Assembly (NCBI GenBank): GCA_016706365.1 | Contig: JADJJU010000001.1 | Span: forward strand, 248,001-312,000 | Length of the DNA stretch: 64,000 nucleotides | Direction of reading: 5' to 3' | Source of the DNA: Saprospiraceae bacterium | GTDB taxonomy: Bacteria; Bacteroidota; Bacteroidia; Chitinophagales; Saprospiraceae | Shown: in pieces, positions 27,830-37,384 of the stretch | Layout: every line of letters starts with the position of its first letter | How positions within the stretch are numbered: the first letter of the stretch is position 1 | Translations under genes and position numbers: made by a program | The notes under the pieces: model-generated | Databases searched by the model: none | Told to the model about the DNA's origin: nothing | What the model saw: the letters and a program-made list of their open reading frames with translations, nothing else

Positions 27830-28330
27830 CCGAAACGACCTGCGGTTCGTAATTCGTAATTCTCTTCCGGCTGTTACCGATTACACGCTTCATCGATTTA
27901 ACGAGGCTGTTTACCGGCTGTTCAATTCTCCCACCCTCTGCTTCCCGTAGCTTCCAGCTACGGCACTCAAACACACACACAAGTACGAAGAAAGGAACTT
28001 CTAATGTCGTAGCTGAAAGCTACTCTGAGCAACATAGGAACCGGAAGTGCCCCGCCTCTCAAGAGCTTGTACGCACACCTCCAGCCCGGCGGTTCAAACA
28101 GCAACTAGCAACCAGCAATGGTTGTTAATTCGGCTGTTTCATTGGCTATTTCATTTTCAACTTTCAACTTTCAATTTTCAACTAAATAAGGCTGTTCCAA
28201 TCGTAATTCGAAATTCGTACTTCTCTCCCGGCTGTTATCGATTACACGCTTCACCGCTTTAACGTGGCTGTTAACCGGCTGTTCAATTGGCTGTTCTATT
28301 CGTATTTCGTAATTCTTAATTCGTAATTAG
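27830..28330. repeat. Intergenic repeat island F (heptads, GGCTGTT cluster, 67-bp direct repeat)
   Basis: No gene is supported in this 500-bp stretch. GGCTGTT occurs nine times (27869, 27905, 27916, 28132, 28190, 28230, 28266, 28277, 28289). ATTCGTA and CTTTCAA units run with a 7-bp period (27845-27862, 28150-28182, 28298-28335). Positions 27861-27927 and 28222-28288 are a 67-bp direct repeat with six mismatches. A GTAGCT...AGCTAC hairpin lies near 27947-27962. Confidence 0.85.
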
Positions 28331-28334
28331 TAAT

Positions 28335-29282
28335 TTACTCCCCCAGCACCCGCTCCCTAAAATACCCAATCGTCTTCCGCAGTCCTTCTTCCCTACTGAC
28401 TTTCGGTTCCCAGCCCAATAATTTTTTAGCTAATGTGATGTCAGGTTGTCTTTGTTTAGGATCATCCTGAGGTAATTCCTTGTAAATGATATGAGCTTTC
28501 GGATTGCCTACCAAGGCCAGAATCTCATCTGCAAATGTCTTGATCGTAATTTCAGATGGATTTCCAATGTTTACAGGATAGCAATAGTCGGACATCAGTA
28601 ATCTGTGAATTCCTTCCACGAGGTCATCCACATAACAGAAGGACCTTGTCTGTGATCCGTCACCAAATACAGGTAATCCCTCTCCCCTGAACGCCTGTGA
28701 GAAAAATGCAGGAAGTACACGTCCATCCTCAAGTCTCATACGGGGACCGTATGTATTGAAGATTCTGACAATTCTGATATCTACTTTGTGAAAAGTATGA
28801 TAAGCCATAGTGATAGCTTCCTGGAATCGCTTGGCTTCATCATATACTCCGCGTGGTCCGATTGGATTAACATTTCCCCAATAATCTTCTGTCTGAGGAT
28901 GCACCAGAGGATCTCCATATACCTCAGATGTACTGGCGATCATGAAAGTAGCGCCTTTTTCCTTTGCCAATCCCAGCAAATTATGTGTACCCAGAGATCC
29001 TACTTTCAGTGTCTGAATCGGCATTTTCAGATAATCTATTGGGCTGGCAGGTGAAGCAAAATGAAGTATATAATCCAGAGGTCCACTCACATGGACAAAC
29101 CTGCTTACATCGTGATGATAAAACTGAAATTCAGGTAAAGGGAATAAATGCTCCAGATTGCGCATATCACCTGTAATGAGATTGTCCATTGCCACCACAT
29201 CCATGCCTTCCGCGAGCATTCTTTCACACAAATGTGAACCTAAAAATCCGGCAGCTCCGGTGATGAGAACACGTTTTTTCAA
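28335..29282 (-). CDS. NAD-dependent epimerase/dehydratase, UDP-glucuronate decarboxylase-like
   Basis: This 315-residue extended SDR enzyme has an N-terminal NAD-binding motif GAAGFLGSH (residues 9-17), the Thr/Ser-rich STSEVYGDP segment, the catalytic Tyr-x-x-x-Lys in GVYDEAKR, and RIFNTYGPRM and TRSFCYVDDLV, all as in UDP-xylose synthases (UDP-glucuronate to UDP-xylose plus CO2, EC 4.1.1.35). The role would be nucleotide-sugar supply for surface polysaccharide or LPS, fitting the waaA/rfaE1 genes nearby. A related 4,6-dehydratase/epimerase activity cannot be excluded. Confidence 0.85.
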   Translation of the reverse strand: MKKRVLITGAAGFLGSHLCERMLAEGMDVVAMDNLITGDMRNLEHLFPLPEFQFYHHDVSRFVHVSGPLDYILHFASPASPIDYLKMPIQTLKVGSLGTHNLLGLAKEKGATFMIASTSEVYGDPLVHPQTEDYWGNVNPIGPRGVYDEAKRFQEAITMAYHTFHKVDIRIVRIFNTYGPRMRLEDGRVLPAFFSQAFRGEGLPVFGDGSQTRSFCYVDDLVEGIHRLLMSDYCYPVNIGNPSEITIKTFADEILALVGNPKAHIIYKELPQDDPKQRQPDITLAKKLLGWEPKVSREEGLRKTIGYFRERVLGE

Positions 29283-29363
29283 AATGAATCGTTTTGGGTA
29301 TTACAAAATTGGCGCTAACGCCCGCCAAAGATAGGAGTAATTCACAATTTGAACCTTATTGTC

Positions 29364-29371
29364 TACTTTTG
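29364..29371 (+). promoter_or_regulatory. Candidate -7 box with very short leader
   Basis: TACTTTTG matches the TAnnTTTG box and ends only 4 bp before the ATG at 29376. If used, the transcript would be leaderless or start at the coding region. The upstream -33 element is unclear, so this is tentative. Confidence 0.3.
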
Positions 29372-29375
29372 CCAT

Positions 29376-30137
29376 ATGAAACAAAAAAGTCTACAACTTA
29401 TACTTTTATTCTGTGTCCTTTCTGCTTCAATTATCAATGCTCAGTCAGGCAAAGGGATCGACTACGATGCGTTCAATCTCCATTTCAGCTATGGCGGACA
29501 TTTACCCGGAGGAGATCTTAAAGATAGATTCGGTGCATTTTTTTCTATAGGTGGTGGTGCTGAATTCCTGCTGGATAAGGGAAACTGGATCCTCGGTGCA
29601 GAGTCTTATGTTCAATTCGGAGGAAACATCAAAGAATCATACATTCTGGACAATCTCTTATCCAAAGAAGGTGAAATTATTGGCAATGATGGGACTTTCG
29701 CCAGTGTGGTTTTTCGACAAAGAGGGATGTATACGGGTTTAGTTTTAGGGAAACTATTTCCAATCAGTTCCGCCAATAGAAAAAGTGGAATCAGACTGAC
29801 TGTAGGTGGTGGGTATTGGTGGCATAAAATCCGGATTCAGGATGATTACGAATCCGCCTCTCAATTATTTGGTGATTATAAAAAAGGATATGACAGACTT
29901 ACCGGAGGAATTGCTATACAGGAATTCATCGGGTATCAGCATCTGGATAAAAACCGCAAATTGAATTTCATCGCTGGTTTTGAATTTGGACAAGGATTTA
30001 CCAAAAGTATCAGAGAGTGGAACTTTGACACCATGTCCGCACCAACGAAGAGCCGCCTGGATATTTCTATTGGAATCAGAATTACGTGGATTCTCCCATT
30101 CTATATAGGTATGCCTTCAGAAGATATTTATTATTAA
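29376..30137 (+). CDS. Outer-membrane-type hypothetical protein
   Basis: This 253-residue protein has a signal peptide (LQLILLFCVLSASIINAQ) and a beta-rich, glycine/aromatic-rich mature part (LHFSYGGHLPGGDLKDRFG, LTVGGGYWWHKIRI) that suggests an eight- to ten-strand barrel. The frame is open from a TTG at 29349, but the ATG at 29376 begins the signal peptide. Function unknown. A heptad array begins at its stop codon. Confidence 0.75.
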   Translation: MKQKSLQLILLFCVLSASIINAQSGKGIDYDAFNLHFSYGGHLPGGDLKDRFGAFFSIGGGAEFLLDKGNWILGAESYVQFGGNIKESYILDNLLSKEGEIIGNDGTFASVVFRQRGMYTGLVLGKLFPISSANRKSGIRLTVGGGYWWHKIRIQDDYESASQLFGDYKKGYDRLTGGIAIQEFIGYQHLDKNRKLNFIAGFEFGQGFTKSIREWNFDTMSAPTKSRLDISIGIRITWILPFYIGMPSEDIYY

Positions 30138-30486
30138 GGCGTAAGGAATAAGGCATAAGGCGTAAGTAGTAAGTAGTAAGTAAAGTAAAAGTAATAGTGA
30201 AGTAGTAAGTTGAATGTTGAATAGTAAGATGAAAGTTGAAAAATGTAAGTTGAATATGGTTATTTGTTAGTTTGATTCACACTCAGCCTCAAAACACCGG
30301 CTGGGAGAAGCTTGAAGCAGATGCTAGCAGCCAATAGGTCACACACCGGCTGTTCACCTTGCAGCTTGCAGCTTGTAGCTTGAAGCTTTTTCACCGACTA
30401 CTCGCCAATAGCTAATCGCCAAAAGCCAACAGCATCTTTCCTTGCTGCCCAATCGTAATTCGTAATTCGTAATTCGTAATTCATTA
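30137..30486. repeat. Intergenic repeat island G: three consecutive heptad arrays
   Basis: There is no gene in this 350-bp stretch. Array 1 (30137-30257) has AAGGCGT/AAGTAGT/AGTTGAA units in a 7-bp register. Array 2 (about 30356-30440) has CTTGCAG units passing into AATCGCC/AAAAGCC units. Array 3 (about 30449-30482) has four ATTCGTA-type units and stops at the waaA ATG (30487). GGCTGTT is at 30348. No other sequence that could serve as a promoter for waaA is seen. Confidence 0.9.
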
Positions 30487-31734
30487 ATGCATTTCATTTC
30501 TTCCAAAATATACGACGGGATCATTCATTGTATGACATTCGGAATCAGACTTTATGGTTTTCGCAATAAAAAAGCTGCGCTATGGATTCATGATAGAAAG
30601 GTGCTGAAAAATACGATGTTTGCTCAGCTGAGAGATTTATCTCCTGAAAAACCGGTTATTTGGTTTCATTGCGCTTCCTTAGGTGAATTTGAAATGGCAA
30701 AGCCAATCATAGATGAGATTCGTGAAAACAGATCATATTCTGATTCTATTGTTGTTACTTTTTTCTCGCCTTCCGGATACAGGAATGCCCTTAAATATGA
30801 CAAAGTAGATGTCTATGCTTATTTATATCCTGATACCTCAACAAATGCAAAAAATTGGATAATATCATTACGACCTGATACAGTGGTATGGATCAAATAT
30901 GAATACTGGGCCCAACATTTATTGGAAGCGAAAAAATCAGGCGCCCGTTTGATTCTGGCAAATGCACATTTCTCTGAAAAGAAGATATATTTCAGATTTT
31001 TAAAACCCTGGTACATACCCATTTTAAAATCCTTTGAAAAAATTTTCACCCTGGACATTGCTTCGTCAATTGTTTTGAAAAATCATGGTCTGGAAAATTC
31101 TCGGGTTAGTGGAGATACCCGTATCGACAGAGTCCTGGATAATGCCGGATCAAATTTTGAGGATCAGCGCATTATTCAATTTGCAGCGAAAAGACAAACC
31201 ATCGTATTGGGATCTGTCTGGCCAGAAGATATGGAGATAATCAGTGCGGCTATACCTTTGCTTTTGGAAAAATATAATTTCATCATTGCACCTCATGAGA
31301 TTTCTGAACATCACGTTGCATCACTCATCGCATCTCTGTCCACTACTGCATGCAGATATTCTAAATTAGAACCTGATACTAATACGGCTGATTTTCGAAT
31401 TATGATCATTGATAATGTCGGTATGTTGTCAAAAATATATAGAGTGGGAGTTATGGCTTATGTAGGAGGGGCTTTTGGAAAAGGGCTGCATAATATTCTG
31501 GAACCTCTTGCTTATGGCATTCCTGTAATATTTGGACCAAAAATTTCATCAAGAACCGAGGCAATGGATTCAATCATTGCTGGTTTTGGAAAATCAGTGA
31601 GGAATTCTGATGATTTTATTACGGCTGTAGAAAGCTTTAATAAAAACATAGAGCTAAAAACCCGAATTTTAACATATTTGCAGGCAAATAAAGGGGCAAG
31701 TTCCTCCATAATTCAATATATTTTTAATCAATGA
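30487..31734 (+). CDS. waaA: 3-deoxy-D-manno-octulosonic acid (Kdo) transferase WaaA
   Basis: This 415-residue GT-B glycosyltransferase is of the KdtA/WaaA type: WFHCASLGEFE near residue 60, FFSPSGYRN, VWIKYEYWAQHLL, and the C-terminal GGAFGKGLHNILEPLAYGIP followed by GPKI. It transfers Kdo from CMP-Kdo to lipid A precursor at the inner membrane. A short N-terminal hydrophobic stretch may associate it with the membrane. It overlaps the following kinase gene by 4 bp. Its ATG abuts a heptad array. Confidence 0.93.
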   Translation: MHFISSKIYDGIIHCMTFGIRLYGFRNKKAALWIHDRKVLKNTMFAQLRDLSPEKPVIWFHCASLGEFEMAKPIIDEIRENRSYSDSIVVTFFSPSGYRNALKYDKVDVYAYLYPDTSTNAKNWIISLRPDTVVWIKYEYWAQHLLEAKKSGARLILANAHFSEKKIYFRFLKPWYIPILKSFEKIFTLDIASSIVLKNHGLENSRVSGDTRIDRVLDNAGSNFEDQRIIQFAAKRQTIVLGSVWPEDMEIISAAIPLLLEKYNFIIAPHEISEHHVASLIASLSTTACRYSKLEPDTNTADFRIMIIDNVGMLSKIYRVGVMAYVGGAFGKGLHNILEPLAYGIPVIFGPKISSRTEAMDSIIAGFGKSVRNSDDFITAVESFNKNIELKTRILTYLQANKGASSSIIQYIFNQ

Positions 31735-32723
31735 CTCCAGTTAGCAGAAACTTATGGACAAGATCATTACTGGATCGATTCAAGAATCTCCATGTATTAA
31801 TCATAGGAGACATAATGATTGACAGATATTTATATGGCCATGTGGAGCGGATCAGCCCGGAAGCCCCGGTGCCTGTCCTGCAATACGATCATGAAGAATG
31901 CAGACCCGGCGGAGCGGCTAATGTAGCACTGAATGTGCAGGCCCTGGGAGCCCGAGCTTCGGTGATAGCTGCTATGGGAACAGGTTTCTATAGCAAAATG
32001 ATGAAGGATATATTTGACACCAATTCCTTAAAGTCTGACTATTTACTTTCTGAACCGGGCAGAATGACAACAGTAAAAACAAGATTGTCTGCAGGTGGTC
32101 ATCAGTTGATGCGTATAGATCGGGAACAGACTGATTATATAACTAATGAAACCAAAAGCCAAATCATGTTTCATGTGGGGGAGATCCTGGCAGGAGATCC
32201 GCCGGCTGTTGTAATTTTACAAGATTATGACAAAGGAGTTTTATCTCCTGAATTGATACAATATGTAATAAAAATCAGTCGGGAAAATGGAGTACCTGTA
32301 TGTGTAGATCCCAAGAATAAACACTTCTTTGATTTCAAAGGCGCGAGCTTATTCAAACCCAACCTAAAAGAACTTTCACAGGCACTTAGTAAAATAATTA
32401 CAAAATCTTACCAACCAATTTCTGATGCTGTTGGTATTATGGATCAGAAGTTAGAGGCAGAGAATTATCTGATAACTCTTTCTGAAGCCGGCATATATTA
32501 TAAGTCTAAAGAGACCGAAGGTATTGCACCGATTGATCGGCCGGTAGCTGTTGCTGATGTGAGTGGAGCAGGAGATACAGTGATAAGTGTAGCAGCATTA
32601 TGTACCGCTATAGGTATCCCTCTTAATGAAAGTGCTCAGCTTTGCAATGTAGCAGCTACTCAGGTATGTGAAAAACCGGGTGTGGCTTGCGTTGACATAA
32701 ACACTTTATTACAAAGAGATTAG
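31731..32723 (+). CDS. rfaE1: PfkB-family kinase, heptose-7-phosphate kinase-like (RfaE1/HldE N-domain)
   Basis: This 330-residue ribokinase-family protein has the RfaE1 hallmarks ISPEAPVPVL and RPGGAANVALNVQALGA near the start and the catalytic DVSGAGDTVISVAAL near the end. It would phosphorylate D-glycero-D-manno-heptose 7-phosphate at C1 for ADP-heptose synthesis; the nucleotidyltransferase domain of fused HldE is absent, so a separate partner is expected elsewhere. The 4-bp overlap with waaA supports a shared role in LPS core synthesis. Confidence 0.88.
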   Translation: MTPVSRNLWTRSLLDRFKNLHVLIIGDIMIDRYLYGHVERISPEAPVPVLQYDHEECRPGGAANVALNVQALGARASVIAAMGTGFYSKMMKDIFDTNSLKSDYLLSEPGRMTTVKTRLSAGGHQLMRIDREQTDYITNETKSQIMFHVGEILAGDPPAVVILQDYDKGVLSPELIQYVIKISRENGVPVCVDPKNKHFFDFKGASLFKPNLKELSQALSKIITKSYQPISDAVGIMDQKLEAENYLITLSEAGIYYKSKETEGIAPIDRPVAVADVSGAGDTVISVAALCTAIGIPLNESAQLCNVAATQVCEKPGVACVDINTLLQRD

Positions 32724-32775
32724 ACAATTTTAGGAAAAAATAACAAGGCAGAATTCAATATTTTTGAACTGCCTG

Positions 32776-32808
32776 TTTGCTCAAATGACAAATTTTTTAC
32801 TAACTTCG
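32776..32808 (+). promoter_or_regulatory. Candidate Bacteroidota promoter upstream of T9SS cargo gene
   Basis: A TTTG element (32776-32779) is followed after 21 bp by TAACTTCG (32801-32808), fitting the -33/-7 layout of Bacteroidota sigma-ABfr promoters. It lies about 42 bp upstream of the gene at 32850. Confidence 0.5.
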
Positions 32809-32849
32809 TCTCTCTATTCAAAATCTTATTTTTAAAAAACAAGCGTGGT

Positions 32850-35228
32850 ATGAAAAAAAATTACTCAATTTTATTGACCATGATGCTCTGTTTCTTGGGT
32901 GTCATGCAATCTTTCGGACAAGCAAAATATCATGTACTGGTAAATTCACCTGTTGCAGGTGAAATCCCGGTAGTAGGTGTTGCAGCAGGATGGGGTACAC
33001 AAGTATCTCCGGATGCTCCCTTAACTGCAGATGCAGTTCTTGCTAATGATGGCTCAGCTGCTCCGACTCTTGGATGCCAGTATTCTGGAGATGGTGCCTA
33101 TACGGGCAAAATAGTAGTTATAAGAAGAGGTACTTGTGGATTTGTTGTTAAGGCGAAACTTGCACAAGATGCAGGTGCAGTGGCAGTATTCATAGTAAAT
33201 ACCATTGATGGTGTTCCGGCTGATATGCCAATTGTGACCGCAGCCCCTCCAACTCCCGGAACTTCTGAAGTTAATATTCCGGTAGTAATGCTTCCTTACA
33301 CAGAAGGTGAAGCTTTAATAGCTGGTCTTGGAGTTGCTACTGTAAATGTATCTTTAGTTCGCGAGCCAATTGATCCGGGTAATATCACCCTGATATGGGG
33401 AGGTCCTGGAATACCAACCTCAGAATTTGACGGAGGATTTAATGACTGGACAGCAGTTGGTGTTTCTTGTAGCCCGGCTTTAAATGGTGATCCTGTTGAT
33501 GGTGCAAATGCAGCATGGCAATGGGCGGAATATCCAAGATCAATCGGAGGATATGCAGGACCAAGAGGAACTATCCACTCGCTTTCTGCTTATAATGGCG
33601 CCGTACTTTTTGACTCTGATTATATTGATAACCTTGGTACGCAAGGCGCTTTCGGCGTTGGCCCCTGCCCTTCAGCTCACAGAGCAGAGCTCATTTCTCC
33701 TGTTATTGACTTAACCGGACAAACTAGCGTAGCTGTACGATTTAATCAATACTACAGAAGATTTGGAGGTCCTGGAAGTGCACAAGGTACTCCTGGTACT
33801 TTTATTGAAGTTACTACTGATGGAGGAGCTACATGGACTCCTTTTACATTAAACGCAAACATTGCAGTAAATGCTTTCTCACCGATCAACGATGTTCAAC
33901 TTGTAGATATTTCTACTGTTGCTGCTAATCAACCTGCAGTACAGTTCAAATTTGTATTTGATGGCGATTATTACATGTGGCAGATTGATGACGTTTATCT
34001 TGTTGCTCTTCCGGAGAATAGCATTGGTATCAACAGAGCTATGTACCCAATAGTATCAAGATATACTCCTGCTGCTTTTATTGGTTCTGAACAATCATGG
34101 CCTTTCTCTGCGGCAATCAGAAACTTTGGTGGGAATACCATTGAAGATGCTATATTGAGAGTTGAAGTTGTTCATGTGACTGGTGGAAATGCAATTGTGC
34201 ATGAAGACAATCTAGCTGTAGATCCTTTTGCGCCATCCGCAGATGATTTCGTAGTACAATTCCCTGATCCATTCCTGCCTGCAGGTTTAACTCCCGGTGA
34301 ATACAGAATCAGTTATTCAATATTACAGGAAGGAGTCGAGGATTTCGATCCAAGCAATAATACTCTGAATTTCACATTCTTTGTAACTGACAATGACTAC
34401 TGGCAGTCAGGTGAGCCAAGAACTACACTTTTGGTGGGCGGCTTAACTTCTGAAACTTGGGGTTATGGTGCACTATTTGAAACCTCTGCTGATACTCAGG
34501 AGGATTATAAAATTACATCAGCTGAAGTATTTGCTGCTGCTCAGACTGGAGGAGCTCCTGCAGTTGAAGGTGTAGAATTAGTGTTCTATATGTTAAAACT
34601 CATAGGAGATGGCCCAATTGCCGGTTCTTTATTAGGTGACGGTGAAACAAATGATTTTGCTGGATTTGGCTCTCATATTATGACAGCTACAGACAACAAT
34701 ACAATAATTGAACTTGCAGTGTTAGATGATGCCGATGAGGAAATGATTCTTGAAAATGGTACAAATTACTATGGAATGGTATTTGTTCCTGCTAACCTGA
34801 GAATCGGATCTGATAACCAGGCAGTTAACTATCCTGTCACATTGGAAACTACAAGCGTATTATTGTTTTCCAGAATTTATTTCAATGGAGGTTTTTCTTC
34901 TACATTTAGAAACACCACTCCATATGTAAAATTGAATCTGGCACTCGTAGTATCTACAGATAACAATCCGCTTCCTGAAACCGCAATGACAGTTTATCCA
35001 AACCCAGCAAATGACTATATTTTAGTTGATCTTGATATGGATAAAATGACAAAAGTGACTATTACCCTGGCTGATATCAATGGCCGTGTAATTAAGTATG
35101 ACAATTTCCAAAATGTAACTACTATGCAACACAGATTTGATACAAGCAATCTGACTGCAGGTACATACCTTGTAAGAGTAGCTTCACCTGAAGGAACTTC
35201 TACTAAGAAATTGGTTGTGACAAAATAA
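32850..35228 (+). CDS. T9SS type A sorting domain protein with PA domain
   Basis: This 792-residue secreted protein has a signal peptide (residues 1-24, ending SFGQ), a protease-associated (PA) domain at about 60-170 (GKIVVIRRGTCGFVVKAKLA, AQDAGAVAVFIVN), a jelly-roll-like region shared with the next gene (FDGGFNDWTAVGVSC, FDGDYYMWQIDDVYLV), and a C-terminal type A sorting tail (MTVYPNPANDYILVDL ... LTAGTYLVRVA, ending in Lys). It should be exported by the type IX system. The downstream paralogue lacks the PA domain. No catalytic motif is seen; a structural or binding role is possible. Confidence 0.9.
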   Translation: MKKNYSILLTMMLCFLGVMQSFGQAKYHVLVNSPVAGEIPVVGVAAGWGTQVSPDAPLTADAVLANDGSAAPTLGCQYSGDGAYTGKIVVIRRGTCGFVVKAKLAQDAGAVAVFIVNTIDGVPADMPIVTAAPPTPGTSEVNIPVVMLPYTEGEALIAGLGVATVNVSLVREPIDPGNITLIWGGPGIPTSEFDGGFNDWTAVGVSCSPALNGDPVDGANAAWQWAEYPRSIGGYAGPRGTIHSLSAYNGAVLFDSDYIDNLGTQGAFGVGPCPSAHRAELISPVIDLTGQTSVAVRFNQYYRRFGGPGSAQGTPGTFIEVTTDGGATWTPFTLNANIAVNAFSPINDVQLVDISTVAANQPAVQFKFVFDGDYYMWQIDDVYLVALPENSIGINRAMYPIVSRYTPAAFIGSEQSWPFSAAIRNFGGNTIEDAILRVEVVHVTGGNAIVHEDNLAVDPFAPSADDFVVQFPDPFLPAGLTPGEYRISYSILQEGVEDFDPSNNTLNFTFFVTDNDYWQSGEPRTTLLVGGLTSETWGYGALFETSADTQEDYKITSAEVFAAAQTGGAPAVEGVELVFYMLKLIGDGPIAGSLLGDGETNDFAGFGSHIMTATDNNTIIELAVLDDADEEMILENGTNYYGMVFVPANLRIGSDNQAVNYPVTLETTSVLLFSRIYFNGGFSSTFRNTTPYVKLNLALVVSTDNNPLPETAMTVYPNPANDYILVDLDMDKMTKVTITLADINGRVIKYDNFQNVTTMQHRFDTSNLTAGTYLVRVASPEGTSTKKLVVTK

Positions 35229-35258
35229 TTTTATGATCTGAGTAGTTATACTCATATC

Positions 35259-35297
35259 GAAAAGCCCTTGAGGATCTTGCGATCTCAGGGGCTTTTC
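35259..35297. terminator. Stem-loop terminator between the two T9SS cargo genes
   Basis: A stem of about 15 bp (GAAAAGCCCTTGAG with CTCAGGGGCTTTTC) lies 30 bp after the stop. There is no long U tract, but the A/T-flanked stem suggests terminator or attenuator function. Confidence 0.65.
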
Positions 35298-35391
35298 AAT
35301 TACGTAAATCTTATATGACCCAAAACTGACAACGCGATCCACTTAAATATTTATTTTTAACTTTTATTTTTTTACACCATAGCGATTTTTT

Positions 35392-37293
35392 ATGATGAAC
35401 AAATTGATTACAATTATGACTTGTGCTGTCCTGGCTTTTGCAGGTACAGGCCTGATGGCACAGACGATCATCTGGGGAGGACCCACTGATCCAAACTCTA
35501 GCTTCGCAGGAGGTCTCAATGACTGGACTGCGGTAGGTGTGACTTGCAGTAACAACTCTGGAGGCACGGCAGTCCCCGGATCTAACGCAAGCTGGGAGTA
35601 CAAAGCTGATGCAAGTCCTGCAGGAGGAGCATATGCTGGAACTGAACCAATGCTTTCTCCAACAGCTGCGAACGGTGCCGCCATCTTTAATTCTGACAGG
35701 TTAGACAATAATGGTGTTGTGGGCGCCTTTCTTACCGGTGCCTGTCCCTCACCTCACAAAGGTTACTTAGTGTCTCCTATTATTGACATGAGTGGTCAAA
35801 GTACAGTTATTCTAACCTTCCACCAGTATTACAGAAATTATCAGGCACGTACTACAGTTGAAGTGTCCGGAAACGGAGGCCAAAACTGGACTGAGTTTTT
35901 AATCAATGAGGAAATTGAATTAGGTGCTTCTACACCCCGCGATTCTAAAAAATCAATCGATATTAGTTCAATTGCTGCCAATCAGAATGATGTACAAATA
36001 AGATTTGTATTTGATGGCGATTACTATTTCTGGTTGATTGATGACGTGGTACTGGTGAACTCGTTCGCGCAGAATAGCCTCAGCATGGACCGTCACTTCT
36101 ATCCTGTATCCAACTTGTATATTCCGCAGGGTTTAGCTGCAGGAGAATCTTATAGATTTTCTGCCAGAATATCTAATGAAGGTGGTAATGAAGTGACAGA
36201 TGCATTCCTGAAAGTACAGATAGTTGCTGCTGTAGGTGGTGCTATTCTATGGGAGGACAGCTTAGCACTGGATCCTATTCCTGCAGGAACTACTGGTCTG
36301 GTTGTTGAGTTTCCTGAAGAAATTACTTATTCTCCGGCAGACCTGGCTCCGGGTCAATACTTCATCAGATATACTGTATATCAACCAGGTATTACAGATA
36401 ATTTGCCAAGTGACAATGTGCGTCAAAGTACATTCTATATCACTGAAGACGATGATGTATGGCAGTCAGGTGAATTACGGACATATACCAGACCGTGTTT
36501 CGATCAAGACTGCACAGGAACTGCTCCATGGGCTTGGGGTACATTTTTCTTTGTTCCTGAAGAAACGGTGGAGGAATACAGAATTGGATCTGTAACTACT
36601 TCTGTAGCCGGAGAAACATCAGCAGCTGATCTAAGTGGCAAGTCTGTAGATTTCTTCATGCTGGAAATATTAAGTGAGGACTTCTTTGGAGATGGCGTAA
36701 CTCCTGAAGATGGCACCAATACATTTGTTGGTTTAGGATCTACTGAGATCTCCGCAGAGGACGATCAGGAAGAAATTGTTATTCCTTTTGAAAATATTGA
36801 TGAGGAAGATTTCATAGTTGAAAAAGGGGTGACTTATTTTGGATATTTAAGTATGCCTGAAGGCTTGTTGATGGGTTACGATAATCAGTATATAAACACT
36901 CCATTAAGTCTGACAGAAGGTCAGGTAATTTTTACTTCACGTCTGTTTTTTGATGGATCTTTCCAGTCAACATTCGGAAATGCAATGCCTTATATTCAGC
37001 TCAATTTGTTGATGACGGCTGTTGACAATACGCCTCTTCCAGAATATGCTGTAACGCTTTTCCCGAACCCAGCCGGAAACTATACAACTATTGATTTGAA
37101 ATTGGATCAGACAAGCGATATCACAATTACGATAGCAGATCTCAATGGAAGAGTAATTAAATTCCAGAATTTCAAAGCTGTTCAGAATATGCAACACAGT
37201 TTCGACACTACAACGCTTTCAAATGGAGCATATTTAGTGCGTGTAGCTACTGAACAAGGTACATCTACAAAGAAATTGATGATAGCGAAATAA
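35392..37293 (+). CDS. T9SS type A sorting domain protein, paralogue of the upstream gene
   Basis: This 633-residue secreted protein has a signal peptide (CAVLAFAGTGLMAQ), a jelly-roll-like region parallel to the upstream gene (FAGGLNDWTAVGVTC, FDGDYYFWLIDDVVLV), a middle domain (WQSGELRTYTRP) also shared, and a type A sorting tail (VTLFPNPAGNYTTIDLKL ... LSNGAYLVRVA, ending IAK). The upstream copy has an extra PA domain, so the pair likely arose by tandem duplication with domain gain or loss. It is followed by a strong terminator. Confidence 0.9.
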   Translation: MMNKLITIMTCAVLAFAGTGLMAQTIIWGGPTDPNSSFAGGLNDWTAVGVTCSNNSGGTAVPGSNASWEYKADASPAGGAYAGTEPMLSPTAANGAAIFNSDRLDNNGVVGAFLTGACPSPHKGYLVSPIIDMSGQSTVILTFHQYYRNYQARTTVEVSGNGGQNWTEFLINEEIELGASTPRDSKKSIDISSIAANQNDVQIRFVFDGDYYFWLIDDVVLVNSFAQNSLSMDRHFYPVSNLYIPQGLAAGESYRFSARISNEGGNEVTDAFLKVQIVAAVGGAILWEDSLALDPIPAGTTGLVVEFPEEITYSPADLAPGQYFIRYTVYQPGITDNLPSDNVRQSTFYITEDDDVWQSGELRTYTRPCFDQDCTGTAPWAWGTFFFVPEETVEEYRIGSVTTSVAGETSAADLSGKSVDFFMLEILSEDFFGDGVTPEDGTNTFVGLGSTEISAEDDQEEIVIPFENIDEEDFIVEKGVTYFGYLSMPEGLLMGYDNQYINTPLSLTEGQVIFTSRLFFDGSFQSTFGNAMPYIQLNLLMTAVDNTPLPEYAVTLFPNPAGNYTTIDLKLDQTSDITITIADLNGRVIKFQNFKAVQNMQHSFDTTTLSNGAYLVRVATEQGTSTKKLMIAK

Positions 37294-37323
37294 TTAAATT
37301 GCTACATTAATAGCTTATAGTCA

Positions 37324-37358
37324 GCCACCATGATCGCAAGTCATGGTGGCTTTTTTTT
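37324..37358 (+). terminator. Rho-independent terminator
   Basis: A 10-bp perfect stem (GCCACCATGA with TCATGGTGGC), a 7-nt loop and eight T's lie 30 bp after the T9SS gene stop. Confidence 0.92.
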
Positions 37359-37384
37359 GTACATATGTTTTAACTGTACCCGAT

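Noticed and set aside
28047..28262. 71-residue plus-strand frame within island F
   Set aside because: It is composed of repeat words (CTTTCAA units give a low-complexity peptide) and has no homology.
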